A stretch of 64,000 nt of DNA from positions 1 through 64,000 of the forward strand of contig JBOEGT010000015.1 of the NCBI GenBank assembly GCA_050633585.1, read 5' to 3'. This DNA is from CALKZN01 sp050633585 (GTDB lineage: Bacteria; Pseudomonadota; Gammaproteobacteria; Arenicellales; Arenicellaceae). Made by a program: the position numbers and the translations under genes. The notes below the pieces were generated by a model. It made no database searches, was not told the origin of the DNA, and worked only from the letters and a program-made list of their open reading frames with translations. Below are positions 42,549 through 51,635 of the stretch, piece after piece. Each line of letters starts with the position of its first letter. The first letter of the stretch is position 1.

Positions 42549-43247
42549 ATGGATAAAAATATCGGAGAAGTGATTCAAAAAAAAGCAGTTGTTCTAGTGT
42601 CTGGAGGATTGGATTCAGCCACTGTGCTCGCGATGGCTAAGGATGAGGGCTACGCGTGTTATGCACTCAGTTTTGATTATGGGCAAAGGCATTCGCATGA
42701 GCTGCTTCAGTCAAAAAAAGTGGCTAAGCTATTAGGTGCTGAGCAACATAAAATTGCAAATATTGACTTGGGAGTTTTTGGAGGGTCGGCGCTAACAGAT
42801 GAGGGTATCGATGTGCCTGAGCAAGAAGAAGACGGTATTCCTGTTACTTATGTGCCAGCAAGAAATACGGTTTTTTTGTCGATGGCTCTAGGTTGGGCTG
42901 AAGTGTTGGGTGCAAATGCCATTTTTATCGGTGCAAATGCTGTGGATTATTCGGGCTACCCAGACTGCCGCCCAGAATATATTGAGTCTTTTGAGAAAAT
43001 GGCGAATTTGGCGACAAAGCAAAGTGTTGAGGGTGTGCCGTTTAAAATTTATGCGCCACTCATTCACTTGAGTAAGGCTGATATTATTCGTCAAGGAATA
43101 AGGTTGGGAGTTGACTATGGGATCACTTCTTCCTGTTACAATCCAAAGGACGACGGGATGCCATGTGAAGTGTGCGACTCTTGTCGAATTCGGAGTGCGG
43201 GCTTTAAAGCTGCGGGTATTGGTGATCCTTTATTAGCGCAATGTTAA
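42549..43247 (+). CDS. queC: 7-cyano-7-deazaguanine synthase
   Basis: The 232-residue enzyme has the PP-loop VLVSGGLDSATVLAMA and four zinc cysteines in SCYNPKDDGMPCEVCDSC. It converts CDG to preQ0 with ATP and ammonia. ATG 42549 lies 1 base after the queE stop; a GTG at 42528 inside queE is also in frame. The two queuosine genes form an operon. Confidence 0.95.
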   Translation: MDKNIGEVIQKKAVVLVSGGLDSATVLAMAKDEGYACYALSFDYGQRHSHELLQSKKVAKLLGAEQHKIANIDLGVFGGSALTDEGIDVPEQEEDGIPVTYVPARNTVFLSMALGWAEVLGANAIFIGANAVDYSGYPDCRPEYIESFEKMANLATKQSVEGVPFKIYAPLIHLSKADIIRQGIRLGVDYGITSSCYNPKDDGMPCEVCDSCRIRSAGFKAAGIGDPLLAQC

Positions 43248-43296
43248 GGCAAGTTTAAATTAAGTAAAAAAATGCAAAAGAGGTGCGTTAAACGTG

Positions 43297-43325
43297 TTGA
43301 CACTCTATATGAATAGACGCATAAT
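43297..43325 (+). promoter_or_regulatory. Strong stable-RNA promoter for tRNA-Lys
   Basis: A consensus -35 TTGACA (43297-43302) is followed by a 17-base spacer and -10 CATAAT (43320-43325), then a C/G-rich discriminator CTCGCC. This is typical of stringently controlled stable-RNA genes. Confidence 0.8.
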
Positions 43326-43375
43326 CTCGCCTCCTCACAGCTGGCACTCACCAGAATGCTAGCGAGAAAAAATGT

Positions 43376-43451
43376 GGGCCGTTAGCTCAGCTGGTAGAGC
43401 ATCTGACTTTTAATCAGAGGGTCACTGGTTCGAACCCAGTACGGCTCACCA
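43376..43451 (+). tRNA. tRNA-Lys (anticodon TTT), CCA encoded
   Basis: The 76-base sequence folds into a full cloverleaf: acceptor GGGCCGT (43376-43382) with ACGGCTC (43441-43447), D-arm GCTC...GAGC, anticodon stem TCTGA/TCAGA with loop CTTTTAA and anticodon TTT at 43409-43411, T-arm ACTGG-TTCGAAC-CCAGT, and a genomic CCA end. Confidence 0.98.
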
Positions 43452-43492
43452 TTTTTCACTATACTGTTCATATTTTAACCAAGTTGAGCAAT

Positions 43493-43834
43493 ATGTCTGA
43501 CTCTTCGAAGAATAACGTTAATTCCCAGAATTTAGAAAAAACAGCAGAAGAAATTATTGCTGATTTGCATTTGGAGACAGCAAAAATTCCTTGGGTCGAG
43601 TTGCAGCGGTTTTTTGCAGGTGGGAAGCTGTTATTGTTAGATCAAGGACAGGATCTAGTGCAAGTGGCGGCAAGCTTGGTGAAGAATGATGTTTCAAAGC
43701 TTCAAGCGCTAATAGATGACGGCTTGATTGAATATCCCAGTAATGAGAAGGCTCTGGAGTGGGTTGATCAAGACGCGCATTTGTGGGCGTTGGTTTTAAA
43801 GCCGTGGGTATTAGTGCAGGAAAATATTCAGTGA
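43493..43834 (+). CDS. DUF2288 family protein
   Basis: The 113-residue protein has LHLETAKIPWVELQRFFAGGKLLLLDQGQDLVQVAASL, the DUF2288 hallmark, and C-terminal LWALVLKPWVLVQE. It is cytoplasmic with no known function. ATG 43493 is chosen over the TTG 9 bases earlier. It follows tRNA-Lys by 41 bases and may be cotranscribed with it. Confidence 0.85.
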   Translation: MSDSSKNNVNSQNLEKTAEEIIADLHLETAKIPWVELQRFFAGGKLLLLDQGQDLVQVAASLVKNDVSKLQALIDDGLIEYPSNEKALEWVDQDAHLWALVLKPWVLVQENIQ

Positions 43835-43895
43835 CGTGCAGGTAAGTGTATGCATGCCGATATCAAATCGGGTGATGGAGGGTCTTGAAAAAGGC

Positions 43896-44096
43896 TTAGA
43901 AGTTTTTTGCAGAATCTAATTGGTCCCCCATTGAAAAGCCAAGCTTCTTTTTAACAATAGAAATTTCAGTCGTTGAGTCAATTGCAATTTTTGATTTTCC
44001 ATCTCTACTGTCACCCATATATTCGAGCGCAAGCAGCTCGCCGTTAGGTAAAACGAGTCGTATAAATCTATTGCCGCGTTGTTCTAAGATAACCAT
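43896..44096 (-). CDS. Small CsrA-like protein, divergent
   Basis: The 66-residue protein resembles the carbon storage regulator CsrA in layout: MVILEQR aligns with CsrA MLILTRR; NGELLALEYMG with GDEVTVTVLG; and KIAIDSTTEISIVKKKL with the VRIGVNAPKEVSVHREEI strand. L4 and R7 of CsrA are kept, but R6 is Gln and R44 is Lys, so RNA binding may be altered. The C-terminal 15 residues are extra. It is monocistronic and convergent with the DUF2288 gene. It could also be an unrelated small beta protein. Confidence 0.5.
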   Translation of the reverse strand: MVILEQRGNRFIRLVLPNGELLALEYMGDSRDGKSKIAIDSTTEISIVKKKLGFSMGDQLDSAKNF

Positions 44097-44379
44097 TCCA
44101 GTTGAAAAAATATTACATCTCTTTTATGTATATCCGATATACGATCTATGATCAAAATAATACTTGCTTAACGGCCTATATTATCAAATAAATGGTGTCA
44201 TTTAAGGTTTATTGTTTATTTTTTGGAAAAAAACGTCTTTTTAGCATTTTATATGGGCGAGTAAATGCTGAATCCAGCAATCTCTTATGTTGTCATAAGC
44301 AATGAGATGCTAAGATTTGCCTAGAATATTATGGTGACCATTGTCGCCTCAACATAAGAAAGAATAGAGAGAGTTTTGT

Positions 44380-46218
44380 ATGCCTATTTATCGCTCAAAA
44401 ACGACAACTGCTGGCCGTAATATGGCTGGAGCGCGCGCATTATGGCGTGCGACAGGAATGAAGGATGAAGACTTTAAAAAGCCGATTATCGCTGTCGTTA
44501 ACTCATTTACTCAGTTTGTGCCAGGACATGTGCACTTAAAAGATATGGGTCAGTTAGTGGCAAGGGAAATTGAAAAAGCAGGTGGTGTGGCAAAAGAGTT
44601 TAATACTATTGCCGTAGATGATGGCATCGCGATGGGGCATGATGGCATGCTGTACAGTTTGCCATCAAGGGATATTATTGCTGATTCCGTCGAGTATATG
44701 GTAAACGCTCATTGTGCTGATGCGATGGTGTGCATTTCGAATTGTGACAAAATTACTCCCGGGATGTTGATGGCAGCAATGCGGATTAATATTCCTGTGA
44801 TTTTTGTATCTGGCGGTCCTATGGAGGCCGGTAAGACAAAGCTAGCCGATAAAAAGTTGGATTTAGTGGATGCAATGGTGATTGCAGTTGATGATAAAGC
44901 CAGTGATGACGAGGTTGCTGAATATGAGCGGAGTGCTTGCCCAACATGTGGTTCTTGCTCTGGAATGTTCACGGCGAACTCAATGAATTGCCTAACAGAA
45001 GCGTTGGGCTTGAGTTTGCCCGGAAACGGAACTACGTTGGCAACTCATTCAGATAGGCGACGTTTGTTTGAAGAGGCTGGTCAAAGAATTGTCGACATTA
45101 CTCGTCGTTACTATGAGAATGATGAATCGCATTTGTTGCCAAGAAGTATCGCGTCGTTTGAGGCTTTCGAAAATGCCATGAGCCTTGATATTGCGATGGG
45201 GGGATCAACAAACACTATCTTGCATTTGCTGGCTGCAGCCCAAGAAGCGGGCGTGGATTTTACTATGAAGCATATTGATAGCCTTAGTCATCGTATTCCT
45301 CAGTTATGTAAAGTTGCGCCCAATGGTTCAGATTATCATGTAGAGGATGTTCATCGTGCTGGTGGAATATTGTCACTGTTAGGTGAGTTAGAAAAAGCAG
45401 GTTTGTTACATGCTGGTGTTCCAACGGTTCATAGTGAAACAATGCATGAGGCGATTGAGGAATGGGATATTACACGGAATAAATCGGACGATGTAAGTAC
45501 GTTTTTTAGAGCGGGCCCTGCAGGGATTCCAACACAAACGGCGTTTAGTCAGTCAACAAGGTGGGATACACTGGATGATGACCGAAAAGAAGGTTGCATT
45601 CGTTCAATAGATAATGCTTATAGTCAAGAAGGTGGCTTAGCCGTTTTATATGGCAATATCGCCGAAGACGGTTGTGTTGTTAAGACGGCGGGCGTGGATG
45701 AGGAAATTTTGACCTTTGAGGGCACAGCACATGTCGTTGAGTCTCAAGATGAAGCGGTTGAAAATATCTTAGCGAATAAAGTCAAAGAAGGCGATGTTGT
45801 GATTGTGCGTTATGAAGGGCCTCAAGGTGGACCAGGTATGCAAGAAATGTTATACCCAACGTCTTATATTAAAAGTAAAGGTCTTGGTAAGGCGTGTGCC
45901 TTGTTAACGGATGGGCGCTTTTCTGGAGGTACATCAGGTTTGTCAATTGGGCATGTTTCTCCTGAGGCGGCGGCAGGTGGTGCAATTGGTTTAGTTCGTG
46001 ATGGCGATAAAATCAAAATAGATATTCCAAATCGCCAAGTGAACTTACTGATCGATGATGATGAGATGAGTGCTCGTAGAATTGAGCAAGATAAAAAAGG
46101 TTGGAAGCCGGTGAAAGAACGCCCTAGAAAGGTCAGTGCAGCGTTAAAAGCCTATGCTTTTTTTGCAACAAGTGCCGATAAAGGTGCGGTGAGAGATTTG
46201 AGTAAATTAGAGAAGTGA
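44380..46218 (+). CDS. ilvD: Dihydroxy-acid dehydratase
   Basis: The 612-residue enzyme has the iron-sulfur cysteines in CISNCDKITPGM and SACPTCGSCSGMFTANSMNCL and the C-terminal ALLTDGRFSGGTSG motif. It makes the keto acids for valine, isoleucine and leucine. Its 283-base leader, 44097-44379, holds a small palindrome GTATAT-CCG-ATATAC (44128-44142) and a nested hairpin CTTATG-TTGT-CATAAG (44284-44299) inside ATCTC/GAGAT. I see no leader peptide or attenuator. Confidence 0.97.
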   Translation: MPIYRSKTTTAGRNMAGARALWRATGMKDEDFKKPIIAVVNSFTQFVPGHVHLKDMGQLVAREIEKAGGVAKEFNTIAVDDGIAMGHDGMLYSLPSRDIIADSVEYMVNAHCADAMVCISNCDKITPGMLMAAMRINIPVIFVSGGPMEAGKTKLADKKLDLVDAMVIAVDDKASDDEVAEYERSACPTCGSCSGMFTANSMNCLTEALGLSLPGNGTTLATHSDRRRLFEEAGQRIVDITRRYYENDESHLLPRSIASFEAFENAMSLDIAMGGSTNTILHLLAAAQEAGVDFTMKHIDSLSHRIPQLCKVAPNGSDYHVEDVHRAGGILSLLGELEKAGLLHAGVPTVHSETMHEAIEEWDITRNKSDDVSTFFRAGPAGIPTQTAFSQSTRWDTLDDDRKEGCIRSIDNAYSQEGGLAVLYGNIAEDGCVVKTAGVDEEILTFEGTAHVVESQDEAVENILANKVKEGDVVIVRYEGPQGGPGMQEMLYPTSYIKSKGLGKACALLTDGRFSGGTSGLSIGHVSPEAAAGGAIGLVRDGDKIKIDIPNRQVNLLIDDDEMSARRIEQDKKGWKPVKERPRKVSAALKAYAFFATSADKGAVRDLSKLEK

Positions 46219-46275
46219 TTTGCCTCATGTGAATCATGAGTTTGCATGTATTTTAAAAAATAATAGGAGATAAGT

Positions 46276-47199
46276 ATGGATTTTGGTTTTGGTTTCTTGC
46301 CCGCGCTAGTCGTCGGCATTTTCTTGTTGGTGTTTTTTGTCAAATCAGTTGTTGTGAAGGTTCCACAAGGCTATGAATATACAGTGTTACGCTGGGGTCG
46401 TTATACTTCAACTTTTCAGCCTGGACTGAAATTTATTTGGCCATTCTGGGAGACGGTTGGTACAAAAATTAATATGATGGAGCAAGTGCTGGATGTGCCT
46501 TCACAAGATGTGATCACGAAAGATAATGCCGTGGTTCGAGTTGATGGGGTTGTGTTCTTTCAAGTCATGGATGCGGCGAAAGCTTCCTATGAGGTCAATC
46601 ATTTAGATCGTGCAATTTTGAACTTAACAATGACAAATATTCGTACGGTACTTGGCTCAATGGATTTGGATGAATCATTATCTAAGCGTGATCAAATTAA
46701 CTCAGAGCTCTTAAGTGTTGTTGATCAAGCAACTAACCCATGGGGCGTTAAAGTGACGCGTATCGAGATTAAAGATATTTCTCCACCTGCTGACTTGGTA
46801 GAGTCCATGGCGCGTCAGATGAAGGCCGAGCGTGAAAAGCGTGCGAATATTTTGGATGCTGAAGGTTTTAGGCAGGCTGAAATTTTAAAAGCTGAAGGTG
46901 AAAAACAAGCCGTTATTTTAGAGGCGGAAGCACGAAAAGAAGCGGCATATCGAGATGCAGAGGCGCGTGAGCGTGAGGCGGAAGCTGAAGCGAAGGCAAC
47001 GCATATGGTATCTCAAGCGATTGCCCAAGGTGATATTCAGGCAGTGAATTACTTTGTCGCTCAAAAATACGTTGATGCGTTACACTCAATTGGAGCGGCT
47101 GAGAATCAAAAAGTGATTTTTATGCCGATGGAGGCCACCAATGTGATGGGTTCAATTGGAGGTATTGCCGAATTAGCTAAAGAGGCAATGAAAAAATAA
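46276..47199 (+). CDS. SPFH/Band 7 family membrane protein (QmcA-like)
   Basis: The 307-residue protein has an N-terminal membrane segment (about 5-25), an SPFH domain (VPQGYEYTVLRWGRYTSTFQPGLKFIWPF; DVPSQDVITKDNAVVRVDG) and a long Ala/Glu-rich helix (LDAEGFRQAEILKAEGEKQA...). Such proteins form membrane microdomain scaffolds with NfeD partners. nfeD follows 12 bases downstream. Confidence 0.92.
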   Translation: MDFGFGFLPALVVGIFLLVFFVKSVVVKVPQGYEYTVLRWGRYTSTFQPGLKFIWPFWETVGTKINMMEQVLDVPSQDVITKDNAVVRVDGVVFFQVMDAAKASYEVNHLDRAILNLTMTNIRTVLGSMDLDESLSKRDQINSELLSVVDQATNPWGVKVTRIEIKDISPPADLVESMARQMKAEREKRANILDAEGFRQAEILKAEGEKQAVILEAEARKEAAYRDAEAREREAEAEAKATHMVSQAIAQGDIQAVNYFVAQKYVDALHSIGAAENQKVIFMPMEATNVMGSIGGIAELAKEAMKK

Positions 47200-47211
47200 G
47201 TGGAGGTGAGT

Positions 47212-47664
47212 ATGTTGGAAGCATTAACTGTTTGGCACTGGCTCAGTATTGCAGGTGTTTTGCTAATTGCAGAGCTATTGCTAGGAGCGGAATTTTTGTT
47301 GTGGTTGGCTTTTCCTGCGGTAATGTCTGCAGGCGTTGCTTATATTGCACCTGGAATGGATTGGAGGCTTCAAGTGCTCCTTTATATTGTTTTTTCAATT
47401 GTGTCATTGCTTGTTTGGAATAAGTACTATCGTGGTCGAATGCTTAAAAAAACGGATCAGCCACATTTAAATCAGCGCCAAAACCAATTTGTTGGTAGAA
47501 GCTTTACCTTGGTCGATATCTTGGATAATGCGGAAGGGAAAATTGTTGTAGATGATTCACAGTGGCGAGTGCGGATTTCAGGCGAATTCCAAAAGGCTAA
47601 AAAAGGCGATCAAGTCAAAGTTGTTGATGTCGACGGAATGATTTTGTTGGTGGAGCTTGTTTGA
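47212..47664 (+). CDS. NfeD family membrane protein (YbbK-like)
   Basis: The 150-residue protein has two or three N-terminal membrane segments and an OB-fold domain with GRSFTLVDILDNAEGKIVVDDSQWRVRISG. It begins at ATG 47212, with the strong site GGAGGTGA at 47202-47209; the in-frame GTG at 47200 lies on that site. It is the usual NfeD partner of the SPFH protein upstream. Confidence 0.9.
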   Translation: MLEALTVWHWLSIAGVLLIAELLLGAEFLLWLAFPAVMSAGVAYIAPGMDWRLQVLLYIVFSIVSLLVWNKYYRGRMLKKTDQPHLNQRQNQFVGRSFTLVDILDNAEGKIVVDDSQWRVRISGEFQKAKKGDQVKVVDVDGMILLVELV

Positions 47665-47715
47665 TGATTTTTTCTTGCTAGATCTCTTCTTTGCTAGAGG
47701 AGTTAGGTTATCAAT

Positions 47716-47746
47716 AAAAAACGCTGGCATTGCTGGCGTTTTTTTT
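47716..47746 (+). terminator. Terminator after nfeD
   Basis: AAAAAACGC (47716-47724) pairs with GCGTTTTTT (47736-47744), the stem being closed by inner GG/CT wobble pairs, and T8 follows. Confidence 0.85.
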
Positions 47747-47854
47747 ATGCTTTTGTCCACGTGAGCACAGAAATTTGATAATATTCGGCCAAATTAATCT
47801 ATCTAGGACTGTCGCGTTTTTCTTGAAAGGTTCGCGAAGTTATATGAGGTAATC

Positions 47855-49309
47855 ATGGGCCGTAAAGTTAGTCAGCAACATCTTAATGAATGGAACGATC
47901 TGCAAACATTAGCAGAAAAAATGATCCCGCTAGTGGGTGAGTTGTACCGTAAAAAGGAAGTCGTTTTAAAAGTGTTTGGTCGGAAACTGATGACATCATC
48001 AACGACAGATATTATTAAGGCGCATCGCTTTGGGCGATTGTTGAAAGGCTCTGCATTGGATATGCATCAAAGCTTTGAGATGATGGAACTTATCTCGAAA
48101 ATGCAGTTGACTCCATGCCGAGTTGATTTAGGGGCTTTGTGCCATGATTATCTTGAAAATCATAAAAGTCTCTCCATGGAAGAGTTTTTGAACAAGGAGC
48201 TTGCGCCAAGTATTACGCTGGAGAAAATTGCTCAACAAGATTCTCGTGATATTGTTTTGTATGGCTTTGGGCGTATTGGCCGTATCATGACGCGTTTGCT
48301 GATTGATCGAACGGGCTCTGGTATGAAAATGCGTCTACGTGGCGTTGTCGTCAGAGCCAAGGGCGATTTTGAGGCGGATTTAGAAAAGCGTGCCAGTTTG
48401 TTGCGACGTGATTCAGTGCATGGCGAGTTTAAAGGGTCCATTAAAATTGATCGTGAGAATTTGGCCTTAATTGTCAATGGCGCATATATTCAATTTATTT
48501 ACGCGAATTCACCGGATAGTATTGATTATACGCAATATGGCATTAAAGACGCTTTAGTCGTAGATAATACCGGGATATGGACAGATGAGCAGTCACTAGG
48601 TCAACACTTGAAATCCAGAGGGGTTGCAAAGGTGCTGTTGACAGCTCCAGCGAAAGGCGATATTCCAAATATTGTATACGGTGTGAACTGTGACAAAATT
48701 GACACTGACGATAAAATTATTTGTGCGGCATCCTGTACAACTAATGCGATTGTGCCTGTGTTAAAAGTGATGGATGACAATTTTGGTATTGTGAGTGGCC
48801 ATATCGAAACCATCCATTCATACACGAATGATCAAAACTTGATTGATAATTATCATGGGAAGGATCGTCGTGGTCGAAGTGCTCCGCTAAATATGGTGTT
48901 GACTTCTACTGGGGCCGCTAAAGCAGTTGCCAAGGTGCTTGGTTCTGAGTTGGGTTCCAAATTGACTGGTAATGCAATTCGAGTGCCAACGCCAAATGTT
49001 TCAATGGCGGTAATGAATTTGAATTTAGACAAGGAAACGACGAAAGAGCAGCTTCAGGAAATGTTTCGTGATATCTCTTATGAGTCGCCTTTGAGAGATC
49101 AAATTGGCTATACATGGTCAACTGAAGTGGTTTCAAGCGATTTGGTTGGTTCCTCTCAGGCTGGCGTGGTAGATGGCGAGGCAATTATTGCTGACGGTAA
49201 ACGCGTTGTTTTGTATGTTTGGTATGATAACGAGGCGGGTTATAGTAATCAGGTGGTTCGAGTAATGCAGGATTATGTTGGGCTTAAGTGGAAGAAATAT
49301 CCAGCTTAA
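47855..49309 (+). CDS. Glyceraldehyde-3-phosphate dehydrogenase, long form
   Basis: The 484-residue enzyme has a helical N-terminal extension of about 125 residues before the NAD-binding GFGRIGR, the nucleophile Cys in ASCTTNAIVPVLK, and the His in HSYTNDQNLI. Long-form GAPDHs of this kind occur in pseudomonads and vibrios beside the classical short Gap. It could serve glycolysis or gluconeogenesis; ppsA/ppsR in the window suggest the latter. It ends in a strong terminator. Confidence 0.9.
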   Translation: MGRKVSQQHLNEWNDLQTLAEKMIPLVGELYRKKEVVLKVFGRKLMTSSTTDIIKAHRFGRLLKGSALDMHQSFEMMELISKMQLTPCRVDLGALCHDYLENHKSLSMEEFLNKELAPSITLEKIAQQDSRDIVLYGFGRIGRIMTRLLIDRTGSGMKMRLRGVVVRAKGDFEADLEKRASLLRRDSVHGEFKGSIKIDRENLALIVNGAYIQFIYANSPDSIDYTQYGIKDALVVDNTGIWTDEQSLGQHLKSRGVAKVLLTAPAKGDIPNIVYGVNCDKIDTDDKIICAASCTTNAIVPVLKVMDDNFGIVSGHIETIHSYTNDQNLIDNYHGKDRRGRSAPLNMVLTSTGAAKAVAKVLGSELGSKLTGNAIRVPTPNVSMAVMNLNLDKETTKEQLQEMFRDISYESPLRDQIGYTWSTEVVSSDLVGSSQAGVVDGEAIIADGKRVVLYVWYDNEAGYSNQVVRVMQDYVGLKWKKYPA

Positions 49310-49332
49310 GTAGTAAAAGGCAGTACATTACT

Positions 49333-49365
49333 AAGCGCTCAGAGTGGTACTCTGGGCGTTTTTTT
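49333..49365. terminator. Bidirectional terminator between gap and bepA
   Basis: A 13-bp stem with two G-T wobbles joins 49333-49345 and 49349-49360 around a 3-base loop, followed by T7. It can also act for the convergent bepA. Confidence 0.88.
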
Positions 49366-49386
49366 GTTTATTTGGTATGTAGTTGA

Positions 49387-50889
49387 TTACAGTTTTTTTA
49401 ACGCAGATTCCGTTTTTTGTTGTTCGTCTTTGTATTGAGCTTTGAGTGCTTTGATTTTCTTTTTCTCTAGATTGTTAGGTGCTAGAGAGAGTGCGTTATC
49501 AAGTTGCTTAATTGAGAAGCTTAAATTCCCACGCAAGTAATGATAGTACGCCCTTTCTTGGTAAGACTTGAATAGCAAGCCAAGCTCTCCGTATGCGCGC
49601 GCCATTAATATTCTAGCAAGCGGGTCTTCAGGGTGAGTATTAATAACTTCTGCTAAAACAGGAATAGCAAGCTCGTTGCTCTTGGCGGTGATTAGAGTGT
49701 TGGCGTGATAAATAGCCACTTTATTATAAGAGGTTGGATCGCTTTTTTTGAGTTGTTCGTATCTTCCAGCGGCTGAAGAGTAATTTCGTCTAGCGACATC
49801 TAATTCATTTAAGGCAATAAAGTAATTTAGGTTTTTAGGGTCTGCGTCAATAGCGAGTAATAGTTGCTGTTCTGCGTCTTGATAGCGATCTAGTTTTGCC
49901 AGTGCTAACCCGTACTTGAAATGGTCACTTGAATCATTAAATGCGCCTTTATTGATGCGATAGTAATTGGCTATTTTTGAAGGTTTTTCATGAAATTCAA
50001 CGGCTAAGAATGCTTTGAAATCTTTAAAGGCTTGTGTGTTTGAGCGTGAAGTTTTTGCTGGATATGACTTTGCCCTCAATTCAGTTTCGCTAATCCGTTC
50101 GGAGGTGAGTGGGTGAGTGAGTAGGAATGCTGGAGGGTTTGCGCCAGATAAGTTTTGTCTCCTATCTAAGATTCTTAGGAAATTAGATAGTGCTGTTGGA
50201 TGATAGCCTGCCTTATTGAGTGTGATAATCGCTTTGTTGTCGGCTTCACGCTCAAATCCTCTGGTGTAATTCAGTCTTTTTTGAATAAGTCCGCCTTGGC
50301 TGGCAGCAATTGCGGCTTGAGCTGCTTTGGGATCGCCGCTTGCTACAGCGACTAAGATACTAGCAATGGCAATTGCGCTATCATATTTGCTGTTTTCAAT
50401 ACCGCGACCACTATGATTTTCAGTGATGTGTGCTATTTCGTGTGCGAGGGTCGCTGCGAGTTGTGGTTCATTTTTGCTGTCGATAATTAAGCCCGTGTGT
50501 ACGACAATATGTCCGCCTGGTACGGCAAATGCGTTGAGACTTTGATCTTCCACAAGATGGAACGTAAACTTTTGGTTCTCATTTTTAGTTCCGCTTGTAG
50601 CAGCGATGACAAGCTTGTTGCCGAGCGTGTTTAGGTAATCTAAAAGGATAGGGTCTTCAACAAACTTCATTTGGGATCGAGCTTGCCGTATAAAGGCTGC
50701 ACCAATTTTATCCGCTAACTTGGGAGATAAAATGTTTTCAGCCGTTGAGCCAAGGTCTGGTAGATTGCTGACGGCATTGTTAGCGACTGTAAAGGTAGGC
50801 GCTATAGTCAGGATTAGGCTTAACACCAAAACCTTGAAGGATTTTTTGAAGATATTCTTGTTTTTTAATGTGCTGTATTTCAAGGTCAA
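49387..50889 (-). CDS. bepA: M48 family metalloprotease, BepA type
   Basis: The protease domain has the zinc motif HEIAHITENHSGRG and the EADNKAI third-ligand region, followed by TPR repeats in the C-terminal half. BepA degrades or chaperones stalled outer-membrane proteins (LptD). No ATG precedes the signal peptide (KSFKVLVLSLILTIAPTFTVA): the open frame upstream has only a stray ATG 54 codons earlier, which would give an unlikely leader. I set the start at TTG 50889 (or TTG 50883) with low certainty, giving about 500 residues. Confidence 0.85.
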   Translation of the reverse strand: MTLKYSTLKNKNIFKKSFKVLVLSLILTIAPTFTVANNAVSNLPDLGSTAENILSPKLADKIGAAFIRQARSQMKFVEDPILLDYLNTLGNKLVIAATSGTKNENQKFTFHLVEDQSLNAFAVPGGHIVVHTGLIIDSKNEPQLAATLAHEIAHITENHSGRGIENSKYDSAIAIASILVAVASGDPKAAQAAIAASQGGLIQKRLNYTRGFEREADNKAIITLNKAGYHPTALSNFLRILDRRQNLSGANPPAFLLTHPLTSERISETELRAKSYPAKTSRSNTQAFKDFKAFLAVEFHEKPSKIANYYRINKGAFNDSSDHFKYGLALAKLDRYQDAEQQLLLAIDADPKNLNYFIALNELDVARRNYSSAAGRYEQLKKSDPTSYNKVAIYHANTLITAKSNELAIPVLAEVINTHPEDPLARILMARAYGELGLLFKSYQERAYYHYLRGNLSFSIKQLDNALSLAPNNLEKKKIKALKAQYKDEQQKTESALKKL

Positions 50890-51055
50890 GTTTCTGGTAT
50901 GTGGGTCGATTGTTTTTGGAAAGGAATTTATATAGTGCTTATAACAGAAGAACGTTTGTTTAGATAATTTATCACAGTCATTTATTCGAGTTAGCCGAAT
51001 GTTAAAATCGAAATAAACACACTGAAGTTTATTGAAGGTTTGGTAAAATGTGCTC

Positions 51056-51319
51056 ATGAGTGAAGAAAAACTAATATTTGACATTAATGAAGATGTTAGA
51101 GGAGGACGTTGCCCCCTTCCAATGTTGCGCGCAAAGCGGGCGTTGAGCCAGCTTGATCTAGGGCAAGTTGTTCGTGTGATATCGACGGATCCCAACTCGC
51201 ATGATGATTTTATTGCAATGTTAAAGCATGTTCCTCATGAATTGGTGCTTGCCGAAGAGGTGAAATCTTCAATTGAGCATTATGAGAAAGAGTTTCACTT
51301 TTATATTCGTAAGGGGTAA
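51056..51319 (+). CDS. tusA: Sulfur carrier/sulfurtransferase TusA family
   Basis: The 87-residue protein has the CPxP motif in GGRCPLPMLRAKRAL; its cysteine receives persulfide from a cysteine desulfurase. TusA passes sulfur to TusD for 2-thiouridine synthesis. ATG 51056 is preferred to GTG 51050. It is the first gene of a sulfur-relay stretch that contains tusDC and tusE. Confidence 0.9.
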   Translation: MSEEKLIFDINEDVRGGRCPLPMLRAKRALSQLDLGQVVRVISTDPNSHDDFIAMLKHVPHELVLAEEVKSSIEHYEKEFHFYIRKG

Positions 51320-51323
51320 AAGT

Positions 51324-51608
51324 ATGCAAAGTTATATTTATCGATCTGAAAAAAAAATAGATTGTTACCTTTTCTTGCGAAAACAGGAGAAGGATTTTGA
51401 GCTACCAGATGTCGTGAAGAAAGTCGTTGGCGCATTGCATTTTGTTATGGAGATCGATATTACCCCAGATACTAAACTGGCCTTATCTGAACCTGATAAA
51501 GTATTGACTGCTATGGAGGAGCAAGGTTTTTATATTCAAATGCCGCCATCAAAACCGCATCCCGTTGATGAGTTATTTGAGCGCTTGTTTGATGAAGAAA
51601 GTAGCTAA
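51324..51608 (+). CDS. ycgL: YcgL domain-containing protein
   Basis: The 94-residue protein has YIYRSEKKIDCYLFLRKQEKDF and the family's TAMEEQGFYIQMPP. The YcgL (UPF0745) domain has no firm function. ATG 51324 lies 4 bases after the tusA stop and has AAGGGG upstream; the frame open from 51273 is an artefact inside tusA. Confidence 0.88.
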   Translation: MQSYIYRSEKKIDCYLFLRKQEKDFELPDVVKKVVGALHFVMEIDITPDTKLALSEPDKVLTAMEEQGFYIQMPPSKPHPVDELFERLFDEESS

Positions 51609-51635
51609 CGTTCGCGTATTGCTAATTGGTGGATT

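Noticed and set aside
44128..44299. ilvD leader as a classic attenuator
   Set aside because: Small hairpins are present, but there is no leader peptide with branched-chain codons and no T-run terminator.
50890..51195. 100-residue N-terminal extension of BepA
   Set aside because: It is antisense to tusA, has no family similarity and would put the signal peptide far from the N-terminus.
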